From assembly GCA_022376465.1 (NCBI GenBank), contig JACDTU010000003.1, forward strand, positions 1,984,001-2,048,000: a DNA stretch of 64,000 nt. Direction: 5' to 3'. Source of the DNA: Cubamyces lactineus. Taxonomy: Eukaryota > Basidiomycota > Agaricomycetes > Polyporales > Polyporaceae. Of this stretch, positions 12,830 to 23,883 are shown piece by piece. Under the pieces are notes generated by a model that was not told where the DNA came from, did not search any database, and saw only the letters and a program-made list of their open reading frames with translations. The first letter of the stretch is position 1, and each line of letters starts with the position of its first letter. The translations under genes were made by a program, and so were the position numbers.

Positions 12830-14503
12830 TCATGTCGCAGCGACAGAAGACAAGTTGCACAACATCAGACTAGCACCGTCCTTGAGCGGGGGCGCCTCCC
12901 CCCTTGCCCGGTCCGCTACGCTGACGACTCGCGCGATGCGTTCGGTGTCCGCACCTCCGACAACATTCAGGAGGGTCTCGACAGCTATGTTGCCACCCTC
13001 GGCCCATCGGGCCACCATAGGGTGACCCAAAGCGTTTTCAGCCTCCGCCCGGGCTGTGTCGTCTCCAATAACGTTGGAGATGAGCTGCCCAGGATCCACC
13101 GGCTGCCGTGGCTGGGCAGAGGTGGCGTGGTAGTGCTCTATGACACCGTCGACTCCGCCGGAAAAGAGAACCACGGTCGGGTTCGCGTTCCAGATGGGAG
13201 CCAGGTCGAGGAAGTAGGCGGCAGGCTTCGCAGAGATATACGGTGGCGTCTTGAGGGGCGGCGGCGGCGGCGGAGGATGGGATGGCTCGCCTTCTGCATC
13301 TGTGTCCTTTAAGAATTTGAAAAGGTGGTCGACGTAAGAGGGCCCGAGTTTCATGGCAAAATCGCCAATGGCTAGGAGAGTGGATCGAGTGTCAATAATC
13401 GTGACGGCAGCATGGTGGGAGAGACATGAGATCGACTTTCCTCTCGTTGTCGAGTAATACCCCAGGATACGGTCGTTTGCCGTCAACTCGTCTCTTTCAT
13501 CGGACGGATGTCTCATGACGACGCGGAAGTACTCCCGAGGTGCTGTCAGACGGTGGCGTTCGCACAACCTCGTCCATTCGCGCTTGCCGCTCGTGGACGT
13601 GGAGGTTACGCCTTCAGCATTTCAATGATTGAGGACGTGGCCCAGTCCGAGCGAACGCGTACTACGCACCGACTGTTGAGTCCCCTACACCTAAAGTCCA
13701 GATACAGCGGTTGGTGACGTTCACGATTGCCGCGACGAGAGTCGTCCCATAGTAGGCCTTACGTATCACGTCGCGGTGTGCGTCGACGAGAGCTTCGCTC
13801 TCGGTATCGGTCAAGCTCTCCGGCGCCGGGCAAAGCTTCTTCACGGCTTCACCTAGTTTCTCATCGATCCGGCGAGCGTCGCAACGGAGGACGTGAAGCA
13901 TCACATCTGCCTTCGATAGCATCGTCTCGCGGTCTCCCGATCCGTTGAGAACGTGCTCCATGAAGTAGTGGATGTCCTTCTTCAATCTCTTAGGGAGCCT
14001 CGTGATGGTATGCTCTGCGGTGACGGCAGACCCACCGTGTCCTTGGAGCTGTCATCAACGAGTGTTGTGCGAACATCTCACACAGGACATACCGCTGCAT
14101 ATGGCCAAGAAAATCCACTGCTGCCCTCCTATCTCCCATGTATGGATGGCACCACGATCCATACTACGAGCGCTCGAGAGAGGCTGGAACGAAGCAACGT
14201 GTGCATCGACGACGTTGTTGCGAGCGGCCATGCAAAGGCCGATGAACTCGCGATGGACATCGGACAGGTCGTGCATTGCCAGGTTTGACAAGGAGGATTG
14301 CAAGCTATCGAGATGCGACGGCGCAACGTGGTCAGTACTGGTACAACCAGCAAGGAGATCGAGAGGATATGCAGCCGCGCAATCAACACAGACGCTTGCA
14401 ATACCGATTCGTCGAGCTCCGATCGACTCCGACTCCGGTGGACCCACAAGTCACACTGGTGAGGCCCGCTTGCGCTTGGGCGGCGTGGCGCGTGCCTGGT
14501 CAT
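12830..14503 (-). CDS. PP2C-like protein with substituted metal-binding residues (probable pseudophosphatase)
   Basis: Supported exons are ...-14093, 13670-14041, and 13611 down to 12830, joined in frame. The fold follows a basidiomycete PP2C-like family: ASFQPLSSARSMDR, GGQQWIFLAI, YYGTTLVAAIVNVTN, LGVGDSTVG, PREYFRVVM, AIGDFAMKLG and VVLFSGGVDGVIE. The motif that should read FDGHGG is CSGHGG (Asp to Ser, across the intron at 14042-14092). The motif that should read SDG is SGG (Asp to Gly). Both lost aspartates normally bind the catalytic metals, so phosphatase activity is doubtful. A 69-nt segment at 13372-13440 looks like an intron with a GA instead of GT donor but is open if retained. The 5' end is uncertain: the frame upstream of 14093 starts with GTG at 14447, and the nearest outer ATG (14503) would need an extra intron. 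Confidence 0.68.
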
Positions 14504-16352
14504 GAATATTGAATTGCAAGGGTTCGGGAACCCGCTTGCAGGACCCGAACGCTTCTTTTCATATCCTGGGTTCTCAATCAGCCTGGGCTGAATGCTCGAG
14601 ACTCCGGGAGAACCGAGCGTGAGCGGCCTGGGACCGCCCTCGCGTACGTACGTACGGTATATTGAGGGGATTCAGGGGCCAGGAACGAAGGCGTTGGTGA
14701 TGCTGCAGCCTGCTGCAGCTGGTGATATCGAGGCTGACATGGTCATGTGTAGCAAACCAAGGTGGGCGGACTGGGGGCGAGTGCGCAAGGGTTCTCTATA
14801 CGACTACGAATGCTGACTAGCCATTAGAATCGCAGTGTAAGTAGATGTAGTACGGTATGTACGCGACGTCATGCCTGGCAGCGGTGTGGCTGCCCGGGCG
14901 ATCGCAACCGTTGAGATGCCGAGGCGGGGTGGCTATTTATGGAAGCACGCCTCCCGATGCCGTTCAGGGGATGCGAGGATGAGATCGGTGCCGTGGCCCA
15001 TCACTGTCAGCGGACGCCGGAAAGGGACGAGGGGCCAAGGAACGAGATTGGATTGCTAGATTTGACGCCACAACGTCACTCCAACTTGCTTTACAACCTC
15101 TACCACGGCGCGCCACGGCTCCCTGAAAATACTGCGGGTCCAGGCGGTACCACGGCATCTAATCCGAAGACACGCAATAAGCCACCTTTCTGTCCTATGC
15201 TACGACATATCCATGTCGATATCACTGCTCGAGAACGGAGCGTGACATCCGGATATGCAGCCGGGAGGACTGGCGGAGAAGGCGCACGATGGGGTCTACT
15301 TTCGTGCCCTAACAGGCATGACGCTACCATCGACGTAGTGCTAATGTGCTGCCATGCATACCCCGTTACAACAGACTGCGGGCGCTGCGTCCGCGTTATG
15401 CTTCTCAGTTGAACCCAATCCCCCTACGTCGACGGTCGGTTGGTCTGCCCCGAACTTGAACATCGCCTGCGCAGCGGGGACAGCTTCTGCCATCTGCGCG
15501 GAGGACTTCTGTGAGTGCTCGTTGCTATGACTTCGCTCGTGTGCGCATATACTACTGCTGACAGATGTGACCACAGTGATATGATACGGACGATAGAGGG
15601 CTAGCAATCTGCCCATTGGATGTGGATGGCCGTCCCTCACGCATAGAGAAACTGCGAGTTCATGACACTATCGCAGTCACAACACATCATTTACGCTGCG
15701 CACAGCGAACGGGCATTGAGGTTGCTGAGTACGTCCCGATTGTCATCGGCGGACATGCATTAACATGCCCTCGTCGTGCAGCACGCCCGTACACGGATCT
15801 GCAGGGAAGACCATACGGCAGCTAGAGCGCCGCAGCCTATGTGATGCCACAGACATTAACAATCCCTAAGGTGACTTGTCTCCGGACTCATCCGGGACGA
15901 AAACAACATACAAACGAGGCTGCCTAATCGTTGCCCTCCCTCCCTCCAGCTCTGTCGTACCTCCCTTCCTCCCTTCGACCTCCTCCCTCATCCCCTCCCA
16001 CTGTCCTCCAAACCAGGCAGCCGATACAAAGGTGATAAATTATGGATAAAGCGGCGCCGAAGCGGCTAACGTATACGTCAAAGGTGCAGGCGTCGCGGCC
16101 GGAACGAATGAAGGGGGCGGCCGCGCGCCGCGTCGTCGTGTCAAGTCGTGGATGATGTAGTCGGGGTCCGAGTCGAGTGAATGCCGAGGCCGTGAAGACA
16201 GAAAAATCCGGGTGTGTGGGGCGTGCGTGCAGCAAGTCACGCCTGGGCCCAATCTTTCAAGAGGAAAGGCGGTCAGAATGGACGCGAATGGTGAGTCCGA
16301 CGGTGAAATGAGACGCTCACGGGAAACGGGCAGCCAGGCAAGCGCAGGCCGC
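14504..16352. other. Spacer upstream of PP2C-like gene, downstream of pheromone gene
   Basis: This 1.85 kb holds no gene I can support. It contains a short (GTAC)n run at about 14643-14656 and two small Cys-containing open frames around 15341-15640, discussed among the rejected items. No pheromone receptor exons were seen. Confidence 0.5.
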
Positions 16353-16472
16353 TCAAGCGATAGTGCAGGAGCCGTGGTCACCGTTGGTGCCGGTGTCGTC
16401 CCTATCCACGAACACGTCCGTGGTGGGCTCGTCGACGGGGACGGGGGGAGCGATGGTGAAGAACGCGTCCAT
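16353..16472 (-). CDS. Lipopeptide mating pheromone precursor (CaaX type)
   Basis: An intronless 39-residue ORF starts MDAFFTIAPP and ends GDHGSCTIA followed directly by TGA. The MD-A/S-F start and the C-terminal Cys-aliphatic-aliphatic-X box are the hallmarks of basidiomycete pheromone precursors. The family pathway is farnesylation of the Cys, removal of the last three residues, carboxymethylation and export by a Ste6-type transporter. Internal maturation normally occurs next to a pair of charged residues; the VDRDD segment is the likely site and would leave a peptide of roughly 11-13 residues. It would signal through a Ste3-type receptor to control clamp formation and nuclear migration. 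No receptor lies in this window. The precursor is at the short end of the family range. Confidence 0.87.
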   Translation of the reverse strand: MDAFFTIAPPVPVDEPTTDVFVDRDDTGTNGDHGSCTIA

Positions 16473-18272
16473 GTCGGATGGGTGAGTGTGGTGGGTGTGG
16501 GCGGGTGTGGGTGCTGCTACTCGCGCGGGTGCTGTGGCTGAGGCGGGCCCGAAGAGGCAGGGCAGAGCAGGGCGGAGGTTGTCTGGCAGACGGCGACGAC
16601 TTCGCTGTCGGACTCCCCTGGTGCCTTCCCCAGGGGGTATTTATGCCCCGTCCCCAGCTCCCCCTCCCCTCCTTCCTCCTCCAAATCAAAAATCCTACAA
16701 GATCCTTTGCACGCCAGACACGATCCTATCGCGCACTAGCATCGCGCTGCGTCATGGGCCCTTAGCGCATGCCGTGTCCCCCGGGCGTGCAAAGACAATA
16801 AAACCGCCCCATCGCGCGCGCACGTGAAGGTGAAGCCCGCGTCCGCACCCTCAGATCGCGCGCGCAGATGCGTCTTGTTGTCTCTGCGCGGTTTCTAGCG
16901 TCCCCCGCCGCCTTCTCTCGACCGCGCGGTCTCGCACAGACAATAACGGCCCATCGCGCTAGCCGCCGCATTGATCTCAGCCCCCCTTCATCTCCGGGCC
17001 CGAGGCGCGTGCGCGTGGCGATGTGTGGCGATATCGCACCGGCTTCGACGAGCCCAGAGCGAGCCGGGGGTGCGTGCGCTCGATATGTCGACATTGACTG
17101 GCGCTGCGCGCAGCCGTGCAGGTGAGCGGGTGGTGAGACAGCTTTATTGTTGTACGAAACACCACGTTTCTGAGAACATCGGCCACTTTCGCAAAGTCAA
17201 TCTTGTCGATCGCACACATCGGCATCGGGCCGCGTTCTTACCCTGTTCTTGCCTGCTGTTGTTGCACAGAGCTGGAAAGTTTTCGACAAATATGTCATAT
17301 CCCGCCGTCTATCATCATGCTACCATACTTTACACGCTGTAGCACCGAAATCAGAGCATATGATCCTACCCCTTGCAGACGGTAGTAGTACCACGGGCGA
17401 CAGAAATAGCCATGGCGCTTCCAGCTGCAGTCGAAGCGAATCCAGGTCGAGTGGCACAGAATTGCATCATAGCGCTCAGCCGACGATCGTGCGCACAGAA
17501 CCAACACAAGACGGCATACGACACAACTGCAAGTCATCGTACATTTCGCAACAACCGACACGTCTCGTTATGTCATAAAGTCATGAGCACGCAACGCACA
17601 GAACAGGCCGCAATGCGAGAAACGGCTCTGCGGAGCAGAAGGAGAGGAAGCCGCGTGTCCGCCACAGAAAGAGCAGGCTGGGAGCGTGTGAGGCGGATGA
17701 GGGAGGAGAGCGGACGGCGAATGGACGGGTGAATGGGCAGAGGGCAGAGGGAAATCTGGGCAAGAAGGGGCAGGACTATGTGGGCGGAACGAGGAGGCGA
17801 TAAGATAAATGCGACATTAAGATATGTACCGAGCGAAGGGGGTCAATGGAAGAGTGAGAGTGAGGGTGAGAAGATCGATGAAGTGAGACGACGAGCACGA
17901 CGAGGGGAAGGAACGAGGCGCGATGCAAAGCAGTGTAATATCCGACCGAGGAGAAATGTCCCATGTATGCAGGGCAAGGGCAAGGGCGAGCGGAAAGGAG
18001 AGGGAAAGTGCGGTGAGCGCAGCGGCGGCGTCGAAAACACGAGCTGGCCGCTCAGGAGTCCGTATAAGGAGGAGTCGCGAGGAGCCAAGAACGGAGCGAT
18101 CGAGGCGGCAGGCAGAAACGCGAGACATGCACCGGGACCCAGTCCGTATCTAACGGCGAGCAGAGGGGAATGGAGAGGACGATGTCCATAGGACAAGTCT
18201 GAGCAGAGCGCATCGATGACGCAGCCAACGGCGGCTGGAGACCGAACGAGTTAGACTCGACTGACCGCACAA
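16473..18272. other. Spacer between pheromone gene and GCK-III kinase 3' end
   Basis: This 1.8 kb region between two leftward genes holds the pheromone promoter near its left end. I scanned both strands for Cys-x-x-x-stop endings and found only candidates without an upstream ATG or with non-aliphatic residues. The purine-rich right half (17580-18200) opens several long frames on both strands without recognisable motifs. Confidence 0.5.
16638..16644 (-). promoter_or_regulatory. TATA-like element upstream of the pheromone gene
   Basis: On the minus strand the sequence reads ATAAATA in a GC-rich setting (GGGGCATAAATACCCC), about 166 nt upstream of the pheromone start codon. Position and context fit a core promoter; no independent evidence. 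Confidence 0.4.
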
Positions 18273-20731
18273 TCACAAGATGCTCGGCCACTTGAGCTTG
18301 AGACCCTCCAGCCAGCGCAAGTACAGCAGCTCCGATATGGGCGACTTGCGCACGGGCGAGCCGGGCTCCGGCTGCGCTTGTGCTGGGCTGGGAGTGGATG
18401 GTGTAGGGAGACCGGATATCTCTTCTTCTTCCGTGACGACGAGGCCCTTCGCAGTCATCTCGCTCCTGCGGATGATCCGCTTGTGAGGGAAGAGACCGCG
18501 AGCAGTCTGTATGTGACTGCGCACGGCAGGGCTCCTGTAAGCAAGTGATAAATGATCTGTGAGGACTGATAGACTCTATACACGTACTCATTGATGCCGG
18601 TCAGCATATCGAGAACGAGATTGTAGGCAAGTTCGGGGTTCACGGCTCCAAGCTCTTCGAAGCCTCGTGAGATCATGCTCAAGGACTCGATTTCCCGAGC
18701 ATCCATATCGTCTCTTGTTGTCTGAAAAAGGCGTCATCAGATCATTCTCCCAGCAACCCCACAACGAAGCATACCTTTTGCAAGAGCGGCAGCAAAACAT
18801 CCTCCACAATCGACTTGCCCGCCTTCGCCGCCTCGCTACCTCCACGCTTGTGCGAACTCTTCGAGCCCTTCGAGCTTTGTGGAGACGGAGGGACAGAAGA
18901 TCCGCTCCCTTCCCTATTCCTGAGACTCCCCACGTACTCCTCCGACAGCCGTATTGACCGCGCAGTATCAACCTTCTTCACAGGCCTGATCGTGTCGACA
19001 CCGGTCCCGATGTCAGCCTCGCTGAGCACCGTTCCACTCGATACGTTGTTCCGCATCGCGTACGACGCTCTCCGAGTGGAACGGATGGAGCCTGTGTACG
19101 CGGGAGGTGGTTCTGAGGCGTCCTCCACCTGCGCCTCGACGTGCTCTACGCTTTGCGACGGAGTGACAAGGGCAGAGGTGTGTGCAGTCTCGTCCGAACC
19201 GTTGTCTGTCATGAGCGAGGGCGCGTCCTTCTCGTCGCCTGCGGGTGCGTACGAGCGTATGACCACCGTTGAGTGTCCAGCGTCAGCGTTCATACCGAGA
19301 CCTCCTAAGCCGAGGGGTGATCGCAGAGGAACGTCGCTACCTTTCGTTGTCGCAGCAGTAGTATCTATCGAACCTCGCGCCTCGAAGGTGGAGTCGTCCT
19401 CCTCTGGCATCTCGTCGTAGTACTGCTCGTCGGGCTCCATGCCCGGAGGCATGATGTCCTTCGCCATGCTCCGAAGCGAGCCCATCGCTGACGTCGATCG
19501 AATAGTGTTGAAATCCCATTCGCTGCGGAGCGTTCCGTCCCATGCACCGCTGTTGCGCACGGTGGCCTGGTACATCTGAGGAACCCGCCCAGGGGAGCGA
19601 TTACGGTAATCTTGGTATCGCTCGATGAGCTCTGTGAGATATGACGTTTTGCGGGCATTCTTGATGAAGCGGTGCTGGAGCAGCTCCTTCGTCGTCGGCC
19701 GCTGTATATGGGTTGCGTAGGAAGGGAGCCGATACGTCAGCGCCGGCCGGAAATATAGCCTGGAGACCATGTAGGCGCGACACTCACGGAATGGGGATCC
19801 TTGGTCAAGCACTGTGCCACAAAATCCTTAAAAGCCAGGGAGAACTGGCCTTCGAGGACGGGCGGTTTCGCCTTCGGGATCAAGAACAACACTCGCATCG
19901 GATGGTACTCCGCGAGGGGCGGTTCACCCTTCGCCATCTCTATCGCGGTGATTCCCAGACTCCAAATGTCGGCCTTGGCATCGTAGCCTGCTTGACGTAT
20001 GACTTCCGGTGCCATCCAAAACGGGGTACCCACGAAGGTGTGCCGCAGAGTGCTAGTCAACTGTGCTGCGACGCCGAAGTCGGCAAGTTTGACCTTGCCG
20101 GACGCGGAGAGTAGGATATTGGCCGCCTTGATATCCCGGTGGATGGTCCCTTCGCTGTGAAGGTAGTCCAAGCCGAGGAGAAGCTCGCGACATATGATCG
20201 CTATGTGGGCTTCGGAGAACGAGCCGGCCTTCAGGAGGTCGAGACAGGAGCCACCGGCGAGATACTCCATGACTATCCAGAGCTTGTATGCGACGACAAA
20301 GGAGCCGTAGTACCGAGTGACATACTCGGAGTCGCACTGTGCGAGGTTTGCAATCTCTTGCTGTATCTCAGAAATGTCGTCGTCAGAGTCTTCCAGGTCT
20401 GCGTTCACGCGTGAGTTGACCTGGCTTTCATGACCGTCGACGTGAGAAACGCACCAATCTGCTTGATGGCCACAATCTGCCCCGTCTCGTTATGCTCGGC
20501 CTTGTAGACCGTGCCAAAGCTGCCCGTTCCAAGCTTCTCTTGTAGTGTATACTGGGCCGCGGGATTGGGCCCGGGGACGAATGGCCATGGGTCTGGCCTG
20601 GCCTTGCGCTCGCCGCCTGGCGATGGCGGGGGAGACTTGGATAGCTGTTTGGGCTGAAAACCACGACCGTAGTCAGATGAACCGCTCGACGAGCTAGGCT
20701 TCTTGAGGAGACGGGAACCCTGAGGAGGCAT
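18273..20731 (-). CDS. GCK-III / Kic1-Nak1-type Ste20-like serine/threonine kinase
   Basis: Exons 20455-20731, 19788-20398, 18775-19701, 18588-18721 and 18273-18534 encode 736 residues. The kinase domain (about 60-325) is complete: [33 protein letters not shown] and [11 protein letters not shown]. The GTPFWMAPE activation segment and C-terminal placement of a long non-kinase tail are typical of germinal-centre kinases. The tail has a low-complexity acidic/Ser-rich middle and a conserved helical end ([18 protein letters not shown]), as in fungal Kic1/Nak1/Don3 relatives. These act in the RAM/MOR pathway upstream of NDR kinase, controlling polarity and septation. An NDR kinase lies 19 kb to the right in this window. 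An alternative upstream start (see findings) would add nine residues. Confidence 0.92.
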
Positions 20732-21857
20732 GTCGCGCAGAGGGACGGCAGCGCTCTACGGGCGTGGGCGGGGGAGAGGGGCGCGCACGGGGGAGGATGG
20801 GACGCGACACAGATGGACGCCAGAAGCTAGCCGTCCAACTGGCTAATCGTCACCGAGGGAGCCTTCTAGTGTGCACGTGTATGGTGGTATGGCCAGGACA
20901 ACCACGCGGGGCAGAGATCGAAAGCCCCACCACCCATGATCATCTCTTCCTCTGGTGATTGCCCCCGTGCGATGACGGAAATTGTAACAGTGGAAACGGA
21001 TAACTCACCATGAGTCGTGAACGTCGTGAAAGTAATCAAGCTGCGTGATAAATATCGTGATAACTAAGGCGATTCCAGAGCTGGATTCGCAGCGTAAGGT
21101 TCCGGCACGAGCGAGGCAAGGGCAGGGAAGGAGCAAACGGGGGAAACACGCGGTGGTAGTGCCAGTGGTGGTTGCACGGAGACGCGGGTTCTAAGAAGGT
21201 GCAGGAGATTGCCGTGGCAGCTGTTGCCGAGGCTGAGCGAGATTATTCCTAAATGCGCGCCACAGACGTGACTTGAGAGGAGCTCGTCGAGCTTGACGTC
21301 GAACACGACGTTGTGGACGGCGGAGGAGAGGGCGATCAGGGGCCGGAGAGGAGACGAGAGAGGAGGTAGGGCGGGCGAGGGGCGGCAGGGGGGCGCGTCT
21401 GGGAGTCCGAGGGTGGGAGGCGCGAGTGCCGGTGACGTCTGCTGCTAGATCGTCCCTTCCCACAAGAGCGACCTCTCCGGTCCGGCCCTCTCTCGCTTTA
21501 TAACTCCCACAGCCATCGCAGTCCATTTCAGACATGCAATGCACGCCACGCCTTGTCTCCTCCTGCCACTACATATACATATGTTGCTCACCGTGTTCCG
21601 CGATCCATTTTCTACCCAGCTCCGACGGCGAGGCACAAAAGCTCGGAGGAATTCACAGCGTCCGAGCTTCCACGGAAAACAATTTCCCGCACGTTCACAC
21701 ATCGCACGCATCGCATTCATTAGTGGCTACGCATATCCGCATGGGATGGCATGGCATGTTGGTTTGGTGGTGGCAGCGTATGGCATACAGATGAAAAATG
21801 AACAAACTCAAAGCAACGTAGACGACCAGCTCCGCAATTCGCCCTCGAGCGAATCCC
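20732..21857. other. Spacer between GCK-III kinase start and RPL35 3' end
   Basis: This holds the kinase promoter and leader. A TATA-like TTATAAAG on the minus strand at about 21494-21501 has no recognisable coding region downstream of it until the kinase. No other gene is supported. Confidence 0.5.
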
Positions 21858-22406
21858 TCATGCCTTCACCGCGTACTTCCGGATGGGGAAGTGGATGTCC
21901 TTCTTGCGCTGCTTGAGCGTCTTCAACGAAGCCTCGTGCTATGAGATCCAGTATCGTCAGTAACTCCCAAACCTGTATCAACACGCAAAGACAGACCTTC
22001 GTCAGACGTCTCCGGATGGCGCGGGTCTTCTTGGCGCGGAGGTCGAGGGGCAAGTACTTCTTCTTCTTGTAGTACTCGCGGAGGTTTTGCCTCTGCTTTT
22101 GGTTCATGACAGTCAAGACCCGGGCAATGGACTTGCGGACAGTGTTGCTGAAGTCGACCCATAAGCACAGAAACAAGGTAGAACTGATTTATTGCACTCA
22201 CATCTTGGTGAGCTTCGCCGCAGAGCCACCAGCGATCTTCTGTACCCGGAGGTTCAAGAGCTCAGTCTTGAGCTCCATGAGCTGCTTGGACAAGTCATTC
22301 TTGGACCTGTGGTTCAAGCAAAGATGAGCAAACAAGTAAACCAGACCCTGCAAGTAAGCGATACGCACTTGGACTGGAGCTCGTACGCCTTGACCTTGCC
22401 GGGCAT
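21858..22406 (-). CDS. RPL35: 60S ribosomal protein L35 (uL29)
   Basis: Exons 22369-22406, 22202-22306, 21997-22147 and 21858-21938 join in frame into about 124 residues. The sequence follows eL35/uL29 throughout: [72 protein letters not shown] and a C-terminal [11 protein letters not shown]. It sits at the peptide exit tunnel of the large subunit and helps dock SRP and other exit-site factors. The short first exon with the start codon near the first donor is typical of fungal ribosomal protein genes. It is divergent from the next ORF over 0.7 kb. Confidence 0.97.
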
Positions 22407-23116
22407 TTTGTCGAATTAGGATCTACCAGAGCAAACGCAGTGTCAGAACCGAGTTCCAGCGCCCGCAGAGCATTTTCCAGCTCGCTGGATCAACCGGCAG
22501 CATCCCACCAGCCTCCAGACGAGCGCACAGCAGCCATAAACGAGGAGAACAGGATATTCACCTTGAGGAGTGTCGTAGGGGATGTACGCGCCGGGCGGGG
22601 AACGAGCAATACAGAGCGTGGGACAACGAAGGGATGAACTGCCTAGTTCTTTCAGCCACATGTCCCACGCTCGCGTGGAGTTGCCTATTCTGGCGACCCA
22701 CGCCCTCGACGCGCGTGGCGACGTGCTCGAGGTGGCGGATGATCCCAAGTCTTTGCTTGCTCAATCCTGCATCCTGAGTGCTTGCTGCTCTGCTCGATGG
22801 CTGGCTCGATGGCTGCTGGCGAACTTGGGAATCTGGCGTCTGCGGGTGCTTGTGCGACTGCGGGTGCTCCTTCCGGCTGCCTTTGTGGGAGATGCTGTGG
22901 CTTGGTGGCTTGTGCGTCCTGTTAGACCGTCGTCTTTCTCTCTCCATTACCATTGTATTGTATGGTTGCCCTCCGCCGTTCCACCGCCCCCTCGACACTC
23001 CCGAGTCTCCTTGTATACCCCCTAATCTGCCTCGATCTGTGTGGTACGTATCTTCTGTGATATGCGATGGCGTGTAATCACTTGACGAAGCCGTGTGTAA
23101 TCAGCTCCTACCAATC
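22407..23116. other. Divergent spacer RPL35 / small ORF
   Basis: This is the RPL35 promoter and leader region plus the 5' flank of the rightward ORF at 23117. Pyrimidine-rich stretches occur near 22950-23030. I see no gene. Confidence 0.5.
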
Positions 23117-23692
23117 ATGGCTGCGATATACCCTCCAGGCCAGGACGCTCAGTCCATTGCCTCCCTTTTCCCACATGTCGATCTCGACGTGATAGCGTCC
23201 GTGGTCCGGCATGAGCTCCCCGGCGCCGAGATATACAAGCTCGACTCCCGCCGCATCCTTGAGTCGACGTGGAACATCGTCGAGATGTCTATGGACGACT
23301 CCACTCTCTCCCTCCACGCCGCACCCCTTGCCATTGAGACCTACCCGACGCTCGACTCCCTTCTTGTCCCCCTCAACGTGTACTTTTCCATCCTTTGTGT
23401 GGAAGGACTGTCAAAAGGCCAATCTGTGGTACTACCCTGCCATTTCTTCCGGTACAGCAGTCACCTTGTCAAGATCGCGGCACAATACGAGTGGAAGGCC
23501 GTTCTATCTTATCATCTCGCGTCTTTCGCCCGGCGATGCAAGGAGATGCGCAAGGGTGACTATGCGGGTTGGGGGCGGGTCGATATGGACTTGATGGAGG
23601 AGTTCCTTGTACCCAATCAGAAGAAGCGTCCGTACGGTAGCGTGTTCTCTACCCACAGTGCGTCTCAATCGTGGGAGCTAATATACCCGTGA
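23117..23692 (+). CDS. Intronless hypothetical protein, possibly retroelement Gag-derived
   Basis: A single uninterrupted ORF of 191 codons starts at ATG 23117 (the frame opens upstream only with GTG). It has no domain I can name. The central and C-terminal part (LDSLLVPLNVYFSILC, HLVKIAAQYEWKAVLSYH, GWGRVDMDLMEEF) resembles, in pattern only, helical Gag-like segments seen in agaricomycete retroelements: a hydrophobic helix, a Trp-containing helix and a basic/Asp stretch. No reverse transcriptase, zinc knuckle or long terminal repeat flanks it. It is one of only two intronless genes found here (the other is the pheromone). It could equally be a lineage-specific host gene. Confidence 0.5.
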   Translation: MAAIYPPGQDAQSIASLFPHVDLDVIASVVRHELPGAEIYKLDSRRILESTWNIVEMSMDDSTLSLHAAPLAIETYPTLDSLLVPLNVYFSILCVEGLSKGQSVVLPCHFFRYSSHLVKIAAQYEWKAVLSYHLASFARRCKEMRKGDYAGWGRVDMDLMEEFLVPNQKKRPYGSVFSTHSASQSWELIYP

Positions 23693-23883
23693 TACTTGCA
23701 AGATGCGAGACGGAAGCAAAAGTAGATTTACAGGGACGTTGTGTACGATTGCGCTAGTGCCTTGGATAGTAGAGCAAAAAATGTGTATCGATACATGTCT
23801 GTACTCATAGTACATGATCGTCCCAAGAATCATCCAACCCTCAACACTACCGAGTTCTGCGTGTTGGTAAGTTCCTTCATGGT

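Noticed and set aside
15341..15640. Small Cys-containing ORFs on both strands near 15.4-15.6 kb, one ending C-S-L-L then stop (15354-15530 plus)
   Set aside because: The plus ORF has a CaaX-like end but no MD start, no charged maturation pair and no Thr/Asp-rich precursor pattern. The minus ORF ends CMAAH, which is not a CaaX box.
15838..15900. C-G-I-T-stop ending on the minus strand
   Set aside because: An in-frame stop lies about 16 codons upstream with no ATG between, so no precursor can be read.
17580..18200. Long open frames on both strands left of the GCK-III kinase
   Set aside because: Purine-rich sequence keeps several frames open at once; there is no recognisable motif and no plausible splice structure.
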